A stretch of 64,000 bases of DNA from Paracyclopina nana. Taxonomy: Eukaryota; Arthropoda; Copepoda; Cyclopoida; Cyclopettidae. The DNA is taken from assembly GCA_019096065.1 (NCBI GenBank), contig JAGUCH010000003.1:1860001-1924000 (forward strand), given 5' to 3'. This document shows positions 22,870 through 36,370 of the stretch, piece by piece (within the stretch, counting starts at the first letter, position 1; each line of letters begins with the position of its first letter). The position numbers and the translations under genes were made by a program. The notes under the pieces are model-generated. The model did not search any database and was not told the origin of the DNA. It worked only from the letters and a program-made list of their open reading frames with translations.

Positions 22870-25800
22870 ATCATTATGGAAAGAGGCTTTCACAAAAAGT
22901 ACTAAAAATTACCAAGTAGAACTAATTTAAAGTAAGGCCTAGTCGCGGGGTAAATGTACCTGAAGCAAGCATTTACATTATATCTGTGAGTTTTGTGCGT
23001 TAAAAGTGCTACATAACTGAGATGTAGTAGTAGTACTTTTTCTTGATATTGCGAAACCGCGGTGATACTGTAATAATGGGATGGGTCACATGTATATTTC
23101 TGCTACAATCATAATCCGAAGCTCGAAATTGGTTGATTGCGTGTATCAGAGTGATTACGTTCTTTTAGCCATGAGAGATCAATAGAACATCATTTCCACT
23201 GTGTGTGTGTGATGATCATCATGCCCACAATATAATTGGCCACGATTTTCTCCCAGGAAGCTCTCGTTCAGCATGAATTATTTTGGCTATATTCTCGTTG
23301 TATAAGAATGTGGATCTTGCCAGATGTTATTGCCTTTTATCGTTGGGTCATATCTAAGAATATTGATTCAGAGCTATAATTATGGCTGCTAGTCCATAAA
23401 TCACAGCTAAAAGCAATTCTCGAGGAAGTGACGACAAAAAAAGGAGGAAAATTCTGTTCTACAAAACTTTTAAATATCATCTAGCTGATGATGAGATCAA
23501 CTTGGCGTGAAAACCATAAGAGTGAACGGTTGCTAGCCGCTAAAGCTACTTTTTTAATGCGCATTTGCCTACAGATGCTCGCACATCAAAAGGAAAAGGA
23601 AAAAGCCTGTGAAATAAACCATGTCAAGTAAAAAACGTAAAGCTATTAGTTTATATGTGCTCTGAGTCTGAGCTTAGTCTGAGCGTAAAACATTACTTAA
23701 ATTCCTTTAGAGCGGAACTTTTAATTGAATTCTACTCAACCTTTCTAGCTTCAAAATGTCGTTAAAATATCAAGGAACATCACTCATCAAGATCCATTTG
23801 CTAGCTTGCTAGCTAGATCATTGATGCTTGTCAGCATAATTCAAATTGAAAACAAAAATAAAAGAGCATTTTAAAGGCTGCGATTTGTAAAGAGAAAATA
23901 GCAGCAATATCTATTATACTTCATGAGTATATTTGCTTTAGCTTAATTATGCACAGAATTGAACTATTAGCAAGGAAAACCTTTTTGAGCCTATCATATT
24001 CAATCTGTTTAAGTAAAACCTGCAAGAATAAGTAAGCAATGCACACTTATTTTCGTTTATGAATTTGTAAGGCCCTCAATTGAAATTAGATGAGGGATTT
24101 TTTACCCTTTTGCGGCCTGCTCCAGCATTCAAATAGGGCATTTGATTTGAAATGCCACATTCGAATGCTTGCATTTCCAAAAGGTTTCCGCCAATTTCAG
24201 CTCAATTATGCAAGTGCTCGAGTGGGTTGCGTCCAATGACAGCAGCATCAAGGTTAACTAATTACCCTCTTCATTGTCACATGTGCTTGTGAAAATTCCC
24301 CGTTCTCATGTTTTGGCCGCAAACAAAGCCCATTTCTCACAGCTCGAGGCTTAAATATATAACAGCAAATTCTGCTCCAAACCTGCTGCAAATATACTAG
24401 CAGGTGAAGTGCATTATTGAAATGCGTCGCTAAAAATAAATGCGACGTCGAAATTCTCCGTTCTTGAGCTAACATTTGAAATATCATCTTCCTGGGTAAT
24501 TGATGGGCCATGCGAGATTGGCTCTTCGGCGCACTTTAGGCCGTTTTATCACTGAAAGAGCATAATAAATGAAGCCCTCTATCGGAAAGTTTCATTTCGA
24601 AATGAGTCTTTTGACAACTTTTCATCAGCTCATTTATTTTAATGGTTCTTAAATTAGCTATAAGGCGTATTTATAAACTTTTAAGAAAGCTGCGTGGTAC
24701 GAAATGGATTTCGAGTTGATGAAGGAACTTTCAAGCGGAGTTTTATGATAGGAGGCAAAAGTTTGAAAAAACGCGAGAATTGCAGATATCAACCTCATTT
24801 CAAGGGACCAAGTTCTGGGTTTTGCGCGCATTTCCCACACTGGTTGCGCGTGTTTGTTTTTTGCTTCAGAAAATGTCGTGACATCGCGCGAGTCCCCTTT
24901 TCCGGGAGCCCTAATGACAGCCCTTTTAAAATTGGCCAAAAGTGGTCACGGGAGCAAAATCCGTCATTGGGCTGAGCCGAGATTTTTGCACACTTGTGCT
25001 CTTGGGCGGAGGATCCTGCACGCGATATTGCAGGCCAATAATAATCCCAAAATAATGAGGAGGCTAACTGGTTTTCCTGAAAAATAATCCTAACAATACG
25101 CGGTGCCGCCCTATGATGATATTCATTGACCTTTGCTCAACCTTAATAGGAGGATAATGATGTTAAAGCGCGCATGCGCAAATTAGCGCACATGCGCGCG
25201 CACTCATTTGTTGCTCTTCTCATTTTGACTATAGCGTGAGTGCTACGCGCGCGCGTCTCGCAAGCAAGCTCGCGCGCGCGCGCGCGGACTATTACATATG
25301 GACTTGGCACACTAACCGACTGGCACGGAGACCAGCGCTACCATCCAAGCGCATTTCCCTTCAAATAATGGCTGCGAATCTATACTCAAGGTATCTCCTC
25401 ATATATTTAACTTTTATTAAACATAAGCAAATAGGGAATATTATTCAAGATAGTGCATGAATTTGATTAGTAAAAAAGATGAAACGGCTACTTCAGTGCT
25501 CTGAAAGTTAATGCCTAGTTCCCTTTTTTGGGAGCATTTTGCATCGAAAAAGGCTACATTGTGAAGTGAATTGCTGGAGAATAATTGCAAACTAATTTAA
25601 AGAAGTTTTGATGCTTCGTTTTCGAGTTGAAGTGAAATGCGAGGGGATGCGCGATTTTGGCGCTTTTCCAAGACATTTCGGCGACAAAGTTGAGCGAGCG
25701 TCAGAGGTCGCTCTGTTGTCCCTGAATTGTACCTGTTATGTGTCATTTGTGGCCCAAGATAAGGCAAATTGTGTTCAAGTTCAGCTCAACAACAACCATT

Positions 25801-28800
25801 TTGAACCAGAAAACTGGTGGAGCGAAACGGCTCACGGGTAAGAGTTTGCTTCCCCTTTTCGAGTCCTCATCTGGTAGCTGTCACCGCCAAACGTGTTAAA
25901 ATCAAAACAAATCGGGAGGCGCTGATATATAAACACGTGCTAATGAGCAGTAAGCATTGGGTGGCAATTTCGCGGTTGACATTGCGCATAATTGATGCTC
26001 TTTTTTGCTGACTGAGTGCGTGGGTGCCATAGTGTATTTTTTTTTTTTTGACTGATGATGGCTGCAGACCGGATGTGCACACTTTTCTTATTGAGCCACT
26101 CAAACTAAATTGACCTTGCTCTTTTAGCACGTTTTACGCTACTACTCTTTATTCATGTTTTTCGAGATGCCATCATGTTTTGTTTCGTTTTCTAGATAAC
26201 GCTCAAGGCCAGCGCACAATTATTCCAACATTTCCCCAGCCGATAAGGAAAAAATCATGCTTCTGATCCTCTTCAAATCCAGGTAAGATACAAATAAGCC
26301 GCTCTAATACAAGTTTGTGAAAGGGGTGAAAAATCGAGCCCAGGCCTTGAATATACCAGAGCTTTCGCGCTATTTATGAGCCAAGCTGAGGGGGCATTTA
26401 TTTCCTGCTTTTTCAAATTTGTGGTATCTCCCTAGCCATTCATTATTCATTTCGAGGAAAATCCATAACGAGCTGATGCGAACGTGTATAATGGTGTTTA
26501 TGTTATGCGTGCGTTGGCCAAATATCATTTTTTGACGGCAACAGTGTATTTACAGCGTGTCCGCCAAACATTTTCATCTAGATGTAGGATGCTGTGTATA
26601 TGTATGTATTGCACGCCGGGACCAGTTCAAGCCGAAAAAGGGTCCAACTTTGGGCGTAAAATGCTTAACTGAGGTGAGACCAAATTCGCGACATGCGTTA
26701 GGGTCCCTTCGTTTTTTGCCGTCCTTTTCCCCCATTGTGCGTTTGGATGTAAGGCTTGCTTTTTCTCTGCTGCATCAGCTGCATTCGCAGCAGCCTCGGC
26801 CTTCGGCCTCGACAACGACCTTCTGAGGCCGGGCTGCAGAGCAGACACGCGTGCCTAGCCTAGCTTCTCGCTGCCGTACGTCGAACTACTACAGCAGTGG
26901 AGAGCTGACTTCGGCCCAGTTCTACAAAACTTTTCAAGAGCAAGTCCAAGGCCTTGAATTTTTCATCAAAATATCGGACTTTCCCCGAGGAAGCTAGACT
27001 GTCATTCCGAAAAGTGTTCTCGGACACCGCAATCAAAATAAGCAAGAAAAACGATTGGCAGTTTCAAAAAAACTCTTGCATTACATTTCAAAAAAAAGAA
27101 GGTAACTACTATTTTTTGGGGCAAAATTCACGCTTGGCATTTTCGGACTTTTGACAATTGTCCAAGCAAAACAGGGAATTTTCGCCTTGAGGGTGTTTGC
27201 CCTTTTGAAGCGTTGACAAGGACTCCTTTTCACAGTTGACATAATAAGTAGGTGGAACGACATGTTAGGCGCGAAAGCAAGCAAACATACTCCTGTATAG
27301 TCACTGTAGCTCTGAGCCTTTCTAGCAGCGAAATCTACGTGCCATCCTCGCGTTGCTGGCGCGGCTTCTGAACATTTATGTCTATAGCAGTAATGCTTAT
27401 GCTTACATCTTACAAGGAAGCACTGGGCAGGCTCTCGCTCATCTAAAAGCTAATTCAACCTTTTTCGCCATACTGTCAAGGGGAGGTGAGTGATTCTCCT
27501 GTTTCCTTGCTACTAATGGGGGGAGCCCTTGGGAATTGTCACACCAGGCTCAACTTGATCAGCTCTCACAACTCTTTTTTTTATAAAAGCTCTAAAAGTC
27601 AAATGTTCAGCCTTTTCCTTACAATAGCCAGCTCTCAGTTGAAACAAGGGCCCTTTGTTTCTGTTGGAATGTACTATGAGTGCAACAAACTAAATTGGTG
27701 ATCTATTTTAATGACATTAAAAGTATGCTGGTAATTTAGATAGATATGCATGTGAGGGCTTTTATTGATTTTTTTTTCAAATATGATGGCACCTAATGGA
27801 AAAATTGGTTATGAGAAGTTGGCTTCCTTTCTTAAATGTAGATGAATTGGCATTTAAAAAGCTCTTTGCAGCGTGATATGGAGAGCCGTAAAAGGTGTAT
27901 ATAGTGCTTGGAATTTGAGCTAGTCATATTTGCCTCTTTAATTTTTAGCACCTGCTAGCACTTATTAGCATAGTACTCTATATGTGCAGCTTGCAAGAGC
28001 GAGGCTAAAAGTAGTTTTTATTTGCCTCTTCTCCTGCTAGCTACTATGTTACGTGCAAATTGGAGCACTTACGAAGATTTCAAGCTGTGTGCTCTTTTTC
28101 AAGCCGTCCTTTTTTTTCTCGTAGAAGGAGAGCTAGTAATCTTTGTCATACTCTTGCATGATCCTAATTACATTTTAGATTGATGGCGCTGTTTCCTTAT
28201 AACGAGAACGAGGAGCTGGGAGCTAGGGGGAGAAAGTAGGCTTTCAAAAAAATGACCTTTTTGGTATTGTAGCTCACGAATAAGAGGGATATCGTATCAG
28301 TTTTCTCTTGAAGAAACCTCCATTACGGAATGCGTTGTTTGCCAAGTGATCATGAGTGCTCGTAAAAACTGTAAATAATCATTAGAAGCACCGTGTAAGT
28401 GTAGTAGTACTTAAGCTGCTTTCTAAAATTCATTTTTTCCTTCTGGGGAACAGTTTACGCAAAGTTCCTCGTTTTTGCTGCTAATCATAGTACATGATAC
28501 TGTGTACTTCCAAAAATCTCCTGAATGAAGCATTTTCGCTGAAATCTGGCATAATTGTCATAATGGCAGAGGCTGCAGGCAGAAAAAAGCTCGAGAGTGC
28601 TCAAAGATAGTGTTGTGCCATCAGAGTAATGGAATAAATCTCTCGTTGGACGTGCCTACGTGATCTAGAGATGTGTGTGTCCCTAAAGACAGCAGTTGTC
28701 CTGCTCTGGCAGAAAAATGACCCCTATACTAATAGACGAACTTGGGCCTCTTGTGATGATGCATTTCTGTTGACAGTAGTAGTAGAAGAAGAAGACAGAG

Positions 28801-29114
28801 AAGCAAACTTTCCATCACTTTTCCCTTTGGAAAGAGAAAGCCCTTCTTCTTCTTCTTCGGAAAAGGAAGCAAGTTGGCTCAAACTTTGTGGTATATAGAT
28901 CAATCCTCACAATATCCAAACTTTTGCTGTAGAAGTGACTTGTTGCTTTCTTTGAGCCAGCAGTGGTGCCATTTCCCCCCAAAGCCTAGCTTTTTGCTGT
29001 GCTGGGAAAATCTCCATTTCTAATTCGCTGCCTCCATTTTCTTTCCTGCAGGAAAGGATGCTTTTTCCGCTGCAATTCGAGTGATTGATCCAAAATAGGC
29101 CCGATCCGACCAAA
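22870..29114. other. Intergenic region upstream of the PLC beta gene
   Basis: About 6.2 kb with no supported coding gene. It holds a CG-alternating tract (25246-25287) and a short GC-rich stretch near 26780-26900 that could be a 5' UTR exon or promoter of the PLC beta gene, but nothing in the sequence proves that. Confidence 0.45.
25246..25287. repeat. Alternating CG tracts
   Basis: GCGCGCGCG and CTCGCGCGCGCGCGCGCG separated by about 15 bases; simple repeat with Z-DNA potential. Smaller GC alternations occur at 4317-4326 and 25165-25200. Confidence 0.8.
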
Positions 29115-32100
29115 ATGACAAAAGCATTTAAGCTAAATTGGCATCGACAAGTACCAGAGGCTCTCACTAGTGGAGCATTAGTGGATCGGTGGACTGAGGT
29201 ACGTTCATGCTATGAAAAAAAGGTCTAGAGCTCGATGCTATCTGGCTTTTGCAGGATGGAGATGTCGAGCAAGATTGTCTCGTCAAGGTGGATGATTGTG
29301 GCTTTTTCATTTACTGGAAAAGCGAGCAAAGGGTAAATATTGCTTCTTAGCAAACAAAGCCGCTGTCAATTCAATGCATGTCAACCAAGGGAAAAACTAA
29401 CCACTTTTCTTTTATAATAGGAAGGCGATGTGCTCGAGCTCATCCAAGTCAATGATATTCGTCCGGGAAAAGTACCACTGGTAAAGCCATACACAATTTC
29501 GCAAATTACAGCCATTTGCATTTGCAATGTTGCAGAATCCCAATATTTCCTCTGCCCTTCGGCCTCGTGGTGAAAACATTGCGGAAAAGTCAATCACGGT
29601 GTGCAGTGGCCTCGACGTGGTCAACATCAATTTGACGCACTTCGTCTTCGCGAACAAAGAGGCCGCTGACGTAATAATTCCTCTTTCATATTAATACTAA
29701 AGTAGCACATCAAATAACTAAGACTTCCAATTCATTTGAATAGGTAGCCTAAATCATAGCTGGGGAAAAAAGCAATATTTTTTAAGCATTCCATATGCTG
29801 TTTCCTTGCCAGTAATTTGATCAAATGTTAACAAAATAAGCAACAATGGAGGAGCAATCTAATTTATATGCATCTATATATCTGCTGTAGCAATATGGCC
29901 TCAGACACAATTTTTCTTGCATTAGTAATTCACTCGCTGTGAAAAAGCTGGTCTTCAAAGGCTCTTCCATTTCGTACTATGGGCGCATATAAGCTACCCA
30001 ACTTTTAATTAAAGCCGATGCATGACGTTGCGACTGAAGTATGGTATTTCTAGTATAGTGAAAGCTGTAGAAAAACAACGGCTATCTAATTTCTTTTTGC
30101 AGCCAAATATTACACTGCACTTCCATTACTTAGCAAAATACTTGAGGAAAAAGCCATATACTATGTATTGATTTCAGTTTTGGCGAGACAGTCTCTGCAG
30201 GCTGACCAACAATGTCAAAATGAACAATGTTTGCCCCATGACCAACTTGGAAAAGCAGTAAGTCCAAAAAATTAAAATTGCTCTACTTTTACTAAATGAT
30301 ATGTTCAAGTTGGAAGCGGCTGCATATGACCACAACGGTGGACGGTCAAGTGTCGGTGAGACAGATCGCGAAAACCTTTGCTTCCGGCAAATCCGCAGAA
30401 AAACTCGTCTACTCGACGTTATCCGATTGCAGTCTTCCTTCTGGAAAGGTATATATACCATAAATCATGAATGTCCTGCATAAATCATGCGCTGTGCTTT
30501 CAGAATGATTCCATCGATCCCAACACCTTCACGTTCGAAAAGTTCTACAAGATATACCAGTCTCTGTGCCCTCGCACAGACATCGACGACCTCTTTAGCC
30601 AAATGTAAGAATTATTCTATTTTAATGGTCGAGGCGCCGGTCAGTTGATGCTTTTCGTAGAACCTCTGCAAAGGAAATCTCCATCAAGGAATTGACCGAG
30701 TTCCTCAATGAGACGCAACGAGATCCGCGGCTGAACGAAATCCTCTATCCGCACTACGACTCCAAACGGGTGATGGAGATCATCAACGCCTACGAAAAAG
30801 ACCCCGAGCTTGTGCAGAGGCAAGTCATATCCAAAGACGGGCTCACCAATTACCTAATGTCTGACGAGAACGCACCTGTCTTCCTGGACCGCCTGGACAT
30901 CTACCAGGACATGGACCAGCCCTTGCCGCACTACTACATCAATTCCAGTCACAACACTTATTTAACGGGTCGACAATTCGGCGGCAAGTCCAGCGTGGAA
31001 ATGTACCGCCAGGTCTTATTAGCGGGGTGTCGTTGCGTCGAGCTCGACTGCTGGGACGGCAAGGACCCCGAATTTGAGCCCATCATCACCCACGGGCGGG
31101 CCATGTGCAGCGAAATCCTATTCAAAGTAAGACGAGCATAAACTAGCTTATTACTTTTTAGAGAGGAGCGAACTCGAGCATTTTTGTGTATTTTACGCGT
31201 TCATTTTTTCGTTAAATCTGTATGAGGTTTATGGTACCATAATAGCCAAGTTTTCAATAATTCTTGAGAAAAATCATCTACTTATTTGCTAACTTCGATC
31301 GCCTTAAATATTCTCTGCAATCCAACATAAAGCACCTAGCGTATAACAACGCTCAAATTATCCAAGTCGGCAAAGCTCGCCTCGGACACCTAACAAGCGT
31401 GCGCCATGAAAATAGAATGTGAAGAAAGTATAATTTCCGTGTCTTTTCAGGATGTGATCTACGCCATCAGGGATTGTGCTTTCGTCACATCAGATTATCC
31501 TGTGATTTTGTCATTTGAGAACCATTGTAGTCGCAACCAACAATACAAAATGGCCAAATACTGTGATGACATTTTTGGGGATCTTCTCCTCAAGGAGCCT
31601 CTTCCAGAATTCCAGGTGAGCACGTCGATCTCTCTATTTCGCTTGTACGACAGCTTTATAGAATGCGTCTTATTTAATTAGCTTCTGCCTGGAGTTCCTT
31701 TGCCGTCGCCCAACCGGTTAAAACGCAAGATCCTCATCAAAAACAAGAGGCTGAGGCCGGAGGTCGAGAAGTACGAGCTGGAGCTTTTCAAGCGAGGCGA
31801 ATTGGCCATTGAGGACTGTGAAGAGGAGAAGGACGACCCCAAGGCCGCCATTGGAGGGGCCACAGCCTCGCCCGTCGTCACAGCCTCGCCCGTGGCCGCG
31901 GCCATCACGGCCGCGCCCTCCACGCCCGAATTAGGGGGTGCAGTCAACATTGTCACTGCCACGCCCTACCAGGGATCCACGCTTAACGTTCACCCCTTTC
32001 TGTCAAGCATGGTCAACTACACGACGCCCATGAAGTTCATGGGCTTCGATGTGGCCGAGAAGGAAAACTGCTCTTTCAAAATGTCTTCTTTCGCCGAGGC

Positions 32101-34435
32101 GACAGCCTTGAGCTACTTGAAAACCTACGCCATAGAACTGGTTAATTACAACAAGCGCCAGTTGAGCAGGATTTATCCCAAAGGTGCCAGAGTGGACTCG
32201 TCAAACTTCATGCCACAAGTAATGATGCCATATACTCCTAATTACAAATGCAATCATAATATTTGATTTAAGATCTTTTGGAACTCTGGGTGCCAATTGG
32301 TGTCCTTAAACTTCCAAACGCCTGACCTGTCCATGCAGTTGAACCAGGGCCGGTTCGAGTACAACGGGAACTGCGGCTACTTGCTGAAGCCGGATTTCAT
32401 GCGCCGCGATGACCGCATCTTCGACCCGTTCGCCGAGACGCCGGTAGATGGCGTGATTGCCGCGCAGTGCTCGGTTCAAGTCATTTCCGGGCAGTTTTTG
32501 TCCGACAAGAAAGTGGGCACTTATGTGGAAGTCGACATGTACGGGTTGCCAACGGACACCATTAGAAAGGAGTTCCGGACCAAAATTGTTCCTGCAAACG
32601 GCCTCAATCCAGTCTACAACGACGAAGTCTTCAGTTTTAGAAAAGTGAGATAATAGTTTCTGGTAGCCCTGTTTTATCGAACGCGCTAACCAAAAGAGAA
32701 GCTATGTCAACCCCACATTCTATTTATAGATAACGCGCTTATCTTGGGAAAATAGCATCAAACTTGTGGGCTTTTTTGCAGATTGTTTTGCCAGAACTTG
32801 CGGTCTTGAGGTTTGCAGTATATGATGACAACAATAAGATGCTGGGCCAGCGCATTTTGCCATTTGAAGACCTGCAAGCTGGCTATCGCCATATTGCTCT
32901 GCGCACCGAGGGCAACTTCCCCATGACGTTACCAATGCTTTTCTGCAAGATCGAGCTTAAAGTTTATGTGCCAGATGGCCTGGGAGACTTTATGGAGGCT
33001 TTGTCAGACCCCAGGGCCTTTTTGCAGGCACAGGAAGAGAAGAGGGCAGCACAGCTCAAGAACTATGATATCGAAGATGAGGACTACGATCCCTCCAATG
33101 TCGTCATCGGCGTCAATAAAAAGAAGGTTGGTGGCTCTGCAACGCCATCTGTCATTCCTGGGGTGACCACCAAAAAAGCAGAGGAGCGAGGTATGTATTT
33201 TTAAAATAGAAAGCAAGAAGAATTGCGTTTTTAAAATTGGACATGCTTTGCAGAGGAAATCAAATTCGATCCGATCACTCCTGAGAATGTGAAGAACGAA
33301 AAGAGCTTTATGAAATTGACCAAAAAGCATGGGAAAGAGCTTGACAGTTTGCGGAAAAGGCAGCAGAAGGAGAGGTCCATGGTACAGAAAACGCAGTGCT
33401 CAGCCATTGAGAAGCTGGTGAAGTCCAAAGGAAAGTAAGTGTTGTCAAATAAGGCCCTCTTGTGACTCTCAATCATTTTTTCCACTCTCAGGGATAATGA
33501 TGTTGTCAATGACCCAGGCGTGAAACAAGTTGTCATCGAGCAGACCAAGCAATGGTCTGAAATGATGGAACGCCACCGAAAAGAAAACTGGGACATGATG
33601 AAGACCCATCTACAAGCACAAGAAGATGTGTTGAAAAAGTTGATGCAGGCCCAACAGCAGGTGCAACTCAAGGAACTTGAAACCATATTTGACAAGTGAG
33701 TTATTCTGGTACCACCTTTCTGTCTGAAGCGGTATCCAAAAGGGAGCCGGAGCAAATAATCCAATCTGTTTACTGATTGCGTGCGCCTTCCTTTTTGGGC
33801 GGCATAATTAATCCTTATTTTTGGGGAGGCTCAATGCAGTAATCCCCGACTGACCCCTTTGGACTTACAACTGTGTGTGTACTTACCACAGTCAAAGCTA
33901 ACTGACCATAATAAGAATGTGGCCGTGGATAATGTAAGAGATGAAAGCAGGCTCTTTTATTGATGACATCACTCACTGTATATGGAGCTTTCACCAATTT
34001 TCCATCCCTTTTTCCTCACAGTTAACAACCATGTAACTCGATAAGCCTCCATCTTTTTTGCAGGGAAAACAAAGAGATTCGAGCGCAACAAGCTCGCACT
34101 TCAGTGGAAACCGTGAAAGACGTACAAAAAGATAGTTCTCTCAAATCAAAGGCTGAGAAAGAGCGTCGACTCCGCGAAAAGCATTCAAACAATACCAAAA
34201 TTTTCATTGATGAGCGCAAAAATGCGTTCATGCGGCAGGAAAAGCGGCGGGAAAAGCTCAAAAAACAGCACGAGGCACAAATGAATGATCTCGTCAAATA
34301 CGTCCAAAATGTAAGCAATTTTTTCCCAATTCTCAATTCTTATGATGCTAAGCTTATTTTTTCCAGTCGATGGAAATGTACAAGAATGAAGAGATCGAAT
34401 ATCAATTGGCAGCCAAACAAGAATGTTTTGTGTAG
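29115..34435 (+). CDS. norpA: Phospholipase C beta, norpA/PLCB4 type, complete
   Basis: Sixteen exons, all GT-AG and in phase: 29115-29198, 29255-29332, 29421-29480, 29536-29670, 30178-30257, 30310-30448, 30504-30604, 30661-31126, 31451-31615, 31682-32218, 32273-32644, 32782-33190, 33254-33434, 33492-33695, 34064-34310, 34367-34435; 1108 residues, close to fly NORPA. Order: PH-like N-terminus (FFIYWKSE), EF hands, X box with catalytic histidines in NSSHNTYL (about 323) and IITHGRAM (about 370), an Ala/Pro/Thr-rich X-Y linker, Y box (KFMGFD..SRIYPKG), C2 domain, and a long charged C-terminal coiled coil. [11 protein letters not shown] and RQFGGKSS are PLCB4/norpA-specific as opposed to PLCB1. 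It cleaves PIP2 to IP3 and DAG downstream of Gq, in phototransduction in arthropods. The C-terminus ECFV could be a PDZ ligand, as fly NORPA's is for INAD. Confidence 0.95.
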
Positions 34436-34736
34436 ATGGCAGTTGTGTCATCATCAAGAAAATCTATGTCAGTATCCATCTATTCAAACTATATAAGACA
34501 ATTTCACCTATTTTAGCTATTATTGTTTGCCAAAAAAAAACAAAGCTAAGGAACAAATGAATTCATCATTAACTTATACATCCCTGCATTTACATATAGA
34601 TCACATGCTACAAAGTCGTCATCATCACGCCGAGAAAATAGATCGAATTGTCTGTTTTCTAAAGAGGAAATATACTACTATGTGTATGTTGTTTTTGTTC
34701 CCAGCTCTCGAGTCAAAAGTTGATGTGATTATTATT

Positions 34737-34930
34737 GGGTCCTACTAAAAGGCACACAATGCCCACAATTGGCACACAATGCCCACAATACCCACAAGGC
34801 ACACAACCGGCACACAATTACTAAAAGACACACATCGAGTTAAACAATAAAAATTTTATGAATTCTAAAAGAAAGTTTTTAGCTTAGAAATGTGCCAAAT
34901 ATAAAAGTACCTTTTTAAAAATACAATGAA
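34737..34930 (+). repeat. Left terminal inverted repeat of the foldback element
   Basis: Pairs with 39265-39449 inverted. Shared landmarks in order from the tip: CCTACTAAAAGGCACACAAT, CCCACAAGGCACACAACCGG, CACACAATTACTAAAAG, TTTTTAGCTTAGA, TGTGCCAAATATAAAAGTAC. Small indels distinguish the two ends. Confidence 0.85.
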
Positions 34931-35109
34931 TCACAATTTAGCTAATATTATTAAACATAAGATAATTTGATGCAGCTTCCAAAATGTAAAAAAAAATTTC
35001 TGACTTTCCTTTGCACACAATGATGGCACACATTGGCGCACAATGGCACACAAAATTAACAACCCAGGCACATGATCCAATTAGTTTGCTTTTTTACTCC
35101 ATGTGTGCC

Positions 35110-35335
35110 TTTTAGTAATTGTGTGCCATCATGGCACACAATGGCACACAATGGCACACAATGGCACACAATGGCACACAAAGGCACACAAAGGCACACA
35201 ATGGCACACAATGGCACACAATGGCACACAATGGCCCACAATGGCTCACAGTTGCACATAATGGCACACAATGATGGCACACAATGGTACACAATGGCCC
35301 ACAATGGCGCACAATGATGGTACACAATGGACGGT
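35110..35335. repeat. GGCACACAAT(G) tandem array
   Basis: About twenty head-to-tail copies of a 10-base unit with variants (GGCCCACAAT, GGCTCACAGT, GATGGCACAC). Equivalent arrays lie at 35850-36030, 36180-36280 and 37430-37660, and in inverted form (TTGTGTGCCA) at 37805-37965, 38120-38235 and 38425-38535. Confidence 0.9.
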
Positions 35336-36370
35336 TGAAACGGCAGCCTTTTTACAACACACGACATAAGGCTTGCTGCAAATCAAAGTCAGAAAATTAT
35401 TGCATTTACATTTTCTGGCATTGCTTTGCTGAGATAATGCCAAAATTCCGGCAATTACAGCTAAATCAATTGTTTCAATTGTTGTTAACAACAAAAGCAC
35501 ATATTGGCACACAATGATGGCACACATCGGCACACAATGGCACATAATGGCACACAATGGCACACAACGGCACACAATGATGGAAAACTAATAGCACACT
35601 TTTGTTTTTAGCTTAGCTGTGTGCCAAATATGAAATTAGCTTTTAAAATTATAAAGAATAATAATTTGGCTTTTATTATTTATTTGAAAAAAAGATACTT
35701 TGGGAGAGCTTCCAAAAATGTAAACAGAATAATTTATAATTAATAATAGCTGAGATAATGAGATAATTACCGCTAAATCCATTGTTTTCAACAACCCAAG
35801 CACATGATCCAATTAGCTTGCTTTTTTACTCTTTGTGTGCCTTTTAGTAATTGTGTGCCATCATGGCACACAATGGCACACAATGGCACACAAAGGCACA
35901 CAATGGCACACAATGGGCCACAATGACACACAATGGCTCACAATTGCACATAATGGCACACAATGGCCCACAATGGCGCACAATGATGGCACACATCGGC
36001 ACTCAATGTCACACAATGGCACACAATGATGGAAAACTAATAGCACACTTTTGAGACCACTTTTGTGACCACTTTTGTGACCACTTTTGTGACCACTTTT
36101 GTGACCACTTTTGTTTTCCACTTTTGTGACCACTTTTGTGATTACTTTTCTGACCACAAATGGCTCACAATGACGGCACACAGTGGCTCACGATGATGGC
36201 ACACAATGGCAGACAATGGCACACAATGGCATACAACGGCACACAAAGGCACACAATGGCGCACAATGGCACGCAATGGAAGGTGGTTGCCTCTTTTTAG
36301 CTAAGCTGTGTACCTAATATGAAATTAGCTTTTAAAGTTATAAAGAATTATAATTTTGTGTAATCTTATT

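Noticed and set aside
22303..22905. Plus-strand ORF of 200 residues
   Set aside because: Antisense to the 7TM receptor; no domain, while the minus strand shows seven membrane segments and a correct intron.
24658..25087. ORFs of about 77-93 residues on both strands
   Set aside because: No domain or splice partner; overlapping frames on both strands are equally open.
35110..35335. CRISPR array
   Set aside because: Repeats are 10 bases and head-to-tail without unique spacers, in an animal genome.
35056..36181. Long ORFs rich in Cys-His-Val-Pro-Leu or His-Asn-Gly-Thr-Gln
   Set aside because: They are translations of the GGCACACAAT array in various frames and strands; any frame of such a repeat stays open by chance.
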